From Rheinheimera sp. A13L (GTDB taxonomy: Bacteria; Pseudomonadota; Gammaproteobacteria; Enterobacterales; Alteromonadaceae), in assembly GCF_000217935.1 (NCBI RefSeq), contig NZ_AFHI01000071.1:94216-158215 (forward strand): 64,000 nt of DNA, written 5' to 3'. The notes below the pieces were generated by a model. That model worked only from the letters and a program-made list of their open reading frames with translations. It was not told the DNA's origin and ran no database searches. This document shows, piece by piece, positions 59,737 through 64,000 of the stretch; position 1 is the first letter of the stretch, and each line of letters starts with the position of its first letter. Position numbers and translations under genes: made by a program.

Positions 59737-60687
59737 TTAATTCCATTCGCTTGCTGTAGGTAAAGCAGCAAAAGCGCCGAACTTCTGACAGGTCAGGGAC
59801 CCGGCTTTAATGGCTTTGCGGATCACCTGCTGTTGCAATTCTTTTTGCATCAGTAAATCAGCGACACTACAACCTGAATCCAGCAGCTGCGCGGCCTGAA
59901 ATAACCAGGCGCCAACAAAGGCATCACCTGCAGCTGTAGTATCCAGCACAGGCACAGCAGTCACAGCAACGGAAAAAGAATCTGTTTTACTGTAACTCTG
60001 CACTTGTTCTGCTCCAGCTGTAACCACCAGCCATGAAGGTCGAAACTCCAGAATATGCTGTAACCAGTGTTCAGTACTTTGCTCACCAGCCAGGTAAGTC
60101 AGTTCATCTTCACTTAACTTCACCAGATCAGCCATTTCCAGTAATTGTGTCACCAGCTCGATGCTGGCTTTGCCTTCAGCCCATAAATTGTGACGTAAAT
60201 TAGCATCCACCGATACCAGCCAGCCATGTTGCTGGGCCAGTCGCACCAGAGCGAAACTGGTTTGGGCTATATCAGGTTCGGTCAGGCTGTTGGAGCATAA
60301 ATGCAAAATGCCTTTGTCTTGCCAAAGGTCGGTCGGACAATGCTCCACCTTATAAAGTAAATCTGCGGCAGGCGGCCGGTAAAATGAAAAACTGCGATCG
60401 CCCTGATCATTTAACGCCACAAAAGCTAAGGCCGTTTTAGCATCCATAGTCTGGCGCACTGCACTGCAATCCACGCCATAACTTTGCAGTTCCTGTTGCA
60501 AAAAATCACCAAACATATCTTTGCCCAGCATACCGATAAATTTACTCTGGCCACCTAATTTGGCCACTGCCACAGCCACATTAGCCGGAGCTCCGCCAGC
60601 AAAACGATGAAACAGACCTGGCTGGGCCTTATCTTGTAAAAAGTCGATCAGTACTTCACCAAAACAACAAACCGGAGTCGGTTTCAT
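59737..60687 (-). CDS. scrK: Fructokinase (PfkB family)
   Basis: 316 residues. The ribokinase-family core is visible: CCFGEVLIDFL at the start, the first signature FAGGAPANVAVAVAKLGGQSKFIGMLGKDMFG and the second signature DTTAAGDAFVGAWLF with catalytic Asp255. The usual G-A-G-D reads A-A-G-D, a variation found in other fructokinases. It would phosphorylate fructose released by the divergent amylosucrase, with which it shares a 194-base promoter region. The sugar specificity follows from context and overall similarity; another hexose is possible. Confidence 0.88.
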   Translation of the reverse strand: MKPTPVCCFGEVLIDFLQDKAQPGLFHRFAGGAPANVAVAVAKLGGQSKFIGMLGKDMFGDFLQQELQSYGVDCSAVRQTMDAKTALAFVALNDQGDRSFSFYRPPAADLLYKVEHCPTDLWQDKGILHLCSNSLTEPDIAQTSFALVRLAQQHGWLVSVDANLRHNLWAEGKASIELVTQLLEMADLVKLSEDELTYLAGEQSTEHWLQHILEFRPSWLVVTAGAEQVQSYSKTDSFSVAVTAVPVLDTTAAGDAFVGAWLFQAAQLLDSGCSVADLLMQKELQQQVIRKAIKAGSLTCQKFGAFAALPTASEWN

Positions 60688-60731
60688 CTGCCTTATTCCC
60701 CTTAAATACCCCAGTACAATGAGGTCAAAAA

Positions 60732-60745
60732 CTAAAACGTTTCAG
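60732..60745. promoter_or_regulatory. Candidate LacI-family operator between fructokinase and amylosucrase
   Basis: CTAAAACGTTTCAG is a 14-bp palindrome with one mismatched pair centred on CG, the typical form of LacI/GalR-family operators (compare the ideal CTGAAACGTTTCAG). It lies 45 bases from the fructokinase start. The regulator gene, expected to be ScrR-like, is not in the window. Confidence 0.6.
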
Positions 60746-60881
60746 ACCAACTTTAACTATTTAAACCTGAAGTGTAAATAATCACCACTGAATTTAAACA
60801 TTTCACAGTTAAAAGTCTTGCCAAAACAGAGAAAATGAAGTTCTATTAGGCATATCACACTGTAGGTCCGGACCTGTTTAT

Positions 60882-62807
60882 ATGCAAAAAACCACAGCAC
60901 AGCTGCTGGAAAACCCAGAGCTGTTGCAATTTGAAAGCGAAAAGACACTTAAACGATTAAGTCAGTCTTTAAAAACAGCAGCAAAAGACAGCTGGCCAGA
61001 GTTGAAAACCAGGCTTCAGCAACAGCTGCCCGCTTTGCTTGAACTTTATTTAAGCTTATACGGCGAACACTACGACTGCTACTACCATCTGGAGCAGTTG
61101 CTAAAGCTGCTGGCAAAAAGCTCGGCGCAGCGTCCGGCCTATTTGCGACTTGAAGATGCGGAACCACAAGACTGGCATAAGGCCACCAGTGCTTTAGGTG
61201 CAGCCTGTTATGTCGACCTATTTGCCAAAGATTTTCAAGGTCTTGCAAAACGCATCCCCTACTTAAAACAAAGTGGTATTAACTACTTGCATCTGATGCC
61301 ACTGTTTAAAGCGCCAGAGCCGAACAGTGACGGCGGTTATGCCGTATCAGATTATCGCAACACTATGCCTCAGCTGGGTTCAATGCAGCAGTTAGCAGAT
61401 TTGATGCAGCAGTTACATCAGCAAGGCATTAAGCCGGTATTGGATTTTGTTTTTAACCACACCTCCGACGAACATCGCTGGGCAGAAAAAGCCAAAGCCG
61501 GTGATGCAGAGTATCGTGAGTTTTATTTTTTCCTGACGGAACAAGAACGCGATCAATTTGCGCCCAGCTTGCGTGAAATTTTCCCGGAAATTCGCCGGGG
61601 TTGTTTTACTCAGGATAAAAGCTCGGGCTTATGGGTCTGGACCACATTTAACAGCTTTCAGTGGGATTTGAATTACGCCAATCCGGCGGTGTTTAATGCC
61701 ATGGCTGAAGAGATGTTATTTCTGGCCAATCAGGGTGCTGCTGTGCTGCGCTTAGATGCTTTGGCTTTTGTCTGGAAACAAGTGGGGACCAGCTGCGAAA
61801 ACCTGCCCAAAGCCCATAGTTTAATTAAAGCTTTTAATGCAGTAGCCCGTATTGCAGCTCCGGCTTTGCAGTTTAAATCTGAAGCTATAGTTCACCCGGA
61901 TGAAGTGGTGAAATACATAGCACCAGAAGAATGCCAGTTGTCCTATAACCCGCTGTTGATGGCGCTGTTGTGGGATAGTTTAGCGACCCGCAACACCAGA
62001 TTACTCACAGAATCCTTGCGCAAGCGTTTTGCCATTGACCCCCGTTGCAGCTGGGTGAATTACATTCGTTGCCATGACGATATAGGCTGGACTTTTGATG
62101 ACACTATCGCCTGGCAACTGGGGATCAATCCTGATCATCACCGCCAGTTTTTAAATCAGTTTTACACAGGTCAGTTTGAAGGCAGTTTTGCTGCTGGTGT
62201 ACCTTTTCAGCAAAACCCTGTGACAGGCGATTGCCGTGTGGCGGGTATGTTATCGTCTTTGGTTGGGGTGGAAAAAGCTGAAATCGAAAACAATGCCTTA
62301 CATCTGGAGCATGCACTGCAACGGATTTACCTGCTCAATTCAGTCATTTTAAGTATTGGTGGTTTGCCGCTGTTATATATGGGTGATGAACTGGGTTTAA
62401 AAAATGATTACAGCTATGTGCTGGATCCGGCGAAAAAAGACGACAGCCGCTGGGTGAACAGAGTGGCAGTCACTGATCAGCAACTCGCCTCGGCAAACTC
62501 AGCCGATAGCTTATCCGGCCGGATCTATCAGAAGTTACAGCACTTAATTAAAACCAGATCTATGTTACCCGTATTAGGCTCTGGCAATACAGACATACTG
62601 CTGGACGACAATCCACATCTGTTTTTATACCGGCGTCGACTGGATGGTAAACATCTGGTGGCTGTAGTGAATTTCTCTGAACATGCTCAGCTTTGCAACT
62701 CTTTAGCGGGCCAATTATGGTTCGACGAGCTGACCGCTCAACAGCAAGCTGCTGGCACATTGCAACTTTTACCTTATCAGGTGCTGTGGTTAACTCCGGC
62801 ACAATGA
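60882..62807 (+). CDS. Amylosucrase (GH13)
   Basis: 641 residues, full length (Neisseria polysaccharea enzyme 636). Amylosucrase transfers glucose from sucrose to an alpha-1,4-glucan and releases fructose. After a helical N-domain comes a (beta/alpha)8 barrel with PNSDGGYAVSDYRN, the nucleophile Asp292 (LRLDALAF), the acid Glu334 (FKSEAIVHPDE) and Asp399 (RCHDDIGWTF); each is six residues after its counterpart in the Neisseria enzyme (286, 328, 393). The sucrose-site Arg before the nucleophile (Arg290) and DDSRW are kept. A sucrose hydrolase of the same subfamily is the alternative. It is divergent from fructokinase. Confidence 0.93.
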   Translation: MQKTTAQLLENPELLQFESEKTLKRLSQSLKTAAKDSWPELKTRLQQQLPALLELYLSLYGEHYDCYYHLEQLLKLLAKSSAQRPAYLRLEDAEPQDWHKATSALGAACYVDLFAKDFQGLAKRIPYLKQSGINYLHLMPLFKAPEPNSDGGYAVSDYRNTMPQLGSMQQLADLMQQLHQQGIKPVLDFVFNHTSDEHRWAEKAKAGDAEYREFYFFLTEQERDQFAPSLREIFPEIRRGCFTQDKSSGLWVWTTFNSFQWDLNYANPAVFNAMAEEMLFLANQGAAVLRLDALAFVWKQVGTSCENLPKAHSLIKAFNAVARIAAPALQFKSEAIVHPDEVVKYIAPEECQLSYNPLLMALLWDSLATRNTRLLTESLRKRFAIDPRCSWVNYIRCHDDIGWTFDDTIAWQLGINPDHHRQFLNQFYTGQFEGSFAAGVPFQQNPVTGDCRVAGMLSSLVGVEKAEIENNALHLEHALQRIYLLNSVILSIGGLPLLYMGDELGLKNDYSYVLDPAKKDDSRWVNRVAVTDQQLASANSADSLSGRIYQKLQHLIKTRSMLPVLGSGNTDILLDDNPHLFLYRRRLDGKHLVAVVNFSEHAQLCNSLAGQLWFDELTAQQQAAGTLQLLPYQVLWLTPAQ

Positions 62808-62851
62808 GAGTCGATTCCCTGATAACACCTCCCCGGGTGTTTGACTTTTGA

Positions 62852-62878
62852 AGCCCCTGCAAAGGGGCTATTTTTTTA
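62852..62878 (+). terminator. Rho-independent terminator after amylosucrase
   Basis: AGCCCCT (62852-62858) pairs with AGGGGCT (62863-62869) around GCAA, followed by A and seven T. Confidence 0.9.
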
Positions 62879-62931
62879 ATTAAGCCAGTTTCAGTTCAAA
62901 ACAGCACAACCTCAGAACTTAATACGCTAAG

Positions 62932-63002
62932 AACCAACCAACCAACCAACCAACCAACCAACCAACCAACCAACCAACCAACCAACCAACCAACCAACCA
63001 AC
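62932..63002. repeat. Tetranucleotide microsatellite (AACC)17.75
   Basis: A perfect, uninterrupted repeat of AACC, 71 bases long (17 whole units plus AAC). It lies after the amylosucrase terminator and 75 bases before the ATG of the xylose-isomerase-like gene, inside the probable promoter region of that gene. It is noncoding. Confidence 0.97.
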
Positions 63003-63077
63003 GCATTTAGCATTGATCTGCAAGCCAAAATCAAGCACTCTGAAACCGCTTTCATTAATACAAAAAAGGACAGGGTT

Positions 63078-63962
63078 ATGCTTTTTTTAAAGAAGAAACT
63101 GACAAAAACTGCGCAGGTACTCAGCCTGATTTTAGCCAGTACTGCTGCAGGCTTCAGCTATGCCGATACAGGTGCGGTTGCAGCGACTGAACCTCAACTG
63201 AGTGTGCAATTATGGTCAGTCAAAGATGCCATGCAGGCAGACTTTGAAGGCACACTGACCAAGCTCGCCGCTATGGGTTTTGATGGGGTTGAGTTTGCAG
63301 GCTTTTTTGGCAAATACGCCAATGATGCTGCTGGTTTAAAAGCATTTTTAAACCAGTTGGGATTAAAAGCCTCTGGTGCTCATGTACCTTTCGAAAAATT
63401 CAGCCCAGAGCAGTTTGAAACCACTGTCGCTTTTTATCAGGCTTTAGACTGTCATTATTTAATTATTCCTATGGATCAGCGCGCTTTTACTGTTGAAGGC
63501 GCAAAAGCTGTAGCTGCAGATTTAGCGGCAGTGCAGGAAAAACTAACGCCATTAGGTATGCAGGTGGGTTATCACAACCATAAACCAGAAATGCTGGGAG
63601 AGACAGGCAAAACGCCATGGGATGTGATTGGCAAAAACACCAACAGCAAAGTCATTTTGCAGCAAGACGTGGGCTGGACAGAAGTCGCAGGTAAAGATCC
63701 GGTAGATTTTATCAAAGCCTATCCGGGCCGCACTGTGACCACACACTACAAGGCCTCAGCCCCAGAGCCTGGAAATACGGAAGATCCAATTATTGGTAAA
63801 GACACAACAGACTGGAAAGCTTTGATCACCGCCAATAAAACCATAGGGGGCACCCAGTGGCTGGTGGTAGAACAGGAGTCTTATCCTGCAGGTAAAACAC
63901 CCATGCAAAGCGTTGAAGCTTCATTAAAAGGTTTGCAGGCCATTATCGCAGATATGAAATAA
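63078..63962 (+). CDS. Secreted xylose-isomerase-like TIM-barrel protein
   Basis: 294 residues with a signal peptide (cleavage near FSYADTG, residues 27-31). The AP-endonuclease-2/sugar-phosphate-isomerase fold shows [10 protein letters not shown] at strand 1, GFDGVEFAG (metal Glu), [29 protein letters not shown] with Asp, THYKAS and VVEQESYP (Glu), i.e. the full set of likely metal ligands. Periplasmic members often act on oxidised sugars or 3-keto-glycosides, or as sugar epimerases. AAAGGA lies before the ATG. It follows the amylosucrase gene on the same strand but behind a terminator and the (AACC) repeat, so it has its own promoter. Confidence 0.85.
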   Translation: MLFLKKKLTKTAQVLSLILASTAAGFSYADTGAVAATEPQLSVQLWSVKDAMQADFEGTLTKLAAMGFDGVEFAGFFGKYANDAAGLKAFLNQLGLKASGAHVPFEKFSPEQFETTVAFYQALDCHYLIIPMDQRAFTVEGAKAVAADLAAVQEKLTPLGMQVGYHNHKPEMLGETGKTPWDVIGKNTNSKVILQQDVGWTEVAGKDPVDFIKAYPGRTVTTHYKASAPEPGNTEDPIIGKDTTDWKALITANKTIGGTQWLVVEQESYPAGKTPMQSVEASLKGLQAIIADMK

Positions 63963-64000
63963 CAACAGGTTTTGATAAGAAAAAGGCTGGTATCAACACC

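Noticed and set aside
62932..63002. Possible CRISPR-like or coding repeat
   Set aside because: The unit is four bases with no spacers, and the tract has no open frame with a start site; it is a simple microsatellite.

Overview
The window looks like chromosomal backbone of a heterotrophic, aquatic gammaproteobacterium. The best fit is the Rheinheimera/Alishewanella group. That placement is an inference from protein resemblance (GcvA, ArcA, GltBD, RlmM, TrmB, AceK, DUF3293, DUF3718, TIGR03643) and from the dispersed palindromic intergenic repeats; no 16S gene is present. I see no rRNA, tRNA, CRISPR array, prophage or transposase gene.

Layout. 1-8.3 kb: the 3' end of an isocitrate dehydrogenase, then a GST, rlmM, a DUF423 protein, a TEX30-like hydrolase, a gcvA-type regulator, yggX-mutY, trmB-rsmC and small conserved proteins. 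8.4-13.7 kb: an orphan sensor kinase, a MITE-like palindromic element, then arcA and arcB side by side and convergent. 14-19.8 kb: a probable peptide-scavenging locus (TonB-dependent receptor, YfcC-type carrier, isoaspartyl-dipeptidase-like enzyme lacking one metal-ligand His). 20-27.4 kb: folE2 and gltBD. 27.6-37 kb: prpE, DUF2804, a TIGR03643 protein, a two-cupin protein, a lipoprotein hydrolase, a membrane EAL protein with a dead GGDEF domain, and an nfeD-qmcA pair. 37-46.7 kb: a periplasmic binding-like protein, aceK, a DTW-domain tRNA modifier, two hydrolase/peptidase genes, a LysR/MFS divergent pair and a GNAT. 46.7-53.6 kb: an AGCS alanine/glycine symporter, two paralogous LytS-type kinases in tandem with one LytTR regulator, DUF3718 and an MCP. 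54-58.4 kb: aceA, a divergent LysR gene and aceB. 58.6-64 kb: DUF2726, a YjfB-like peptide, fructokinase divergent from an amylosucrase, and a secreted xylose-isomerase-like protein behind a (AACC)17.75 microsatellite.

How it works together. Carbon partition at isocitrate is unusually well represented: isocitrate dehydrogenase, its kinase/phosphatase AceK, isocitrate lyase, malate synthase and a likely LysR regulator all lie within about 58 kb, but not as the enteric aceBAK operon. ArcAB would couple this to respiratory state. Amylosucrase plus fructokinase, sharing a promoter region with a LacI-type operator palindrome, form a sucrose module: glucosyl units go to alpha-glucan and the released fructose is phosphorylated.

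No single gene cluster here is clearly a novel system. The most interesting signals are the tetranucleotide repeat before the xylose-isomerase-like gene, the metal-ligand substitution in the IadA-like enzyme, the ArcB with only one of the two redox cysteines, the double-kinase LytTR operon, and two different palindromic intergenic elements.
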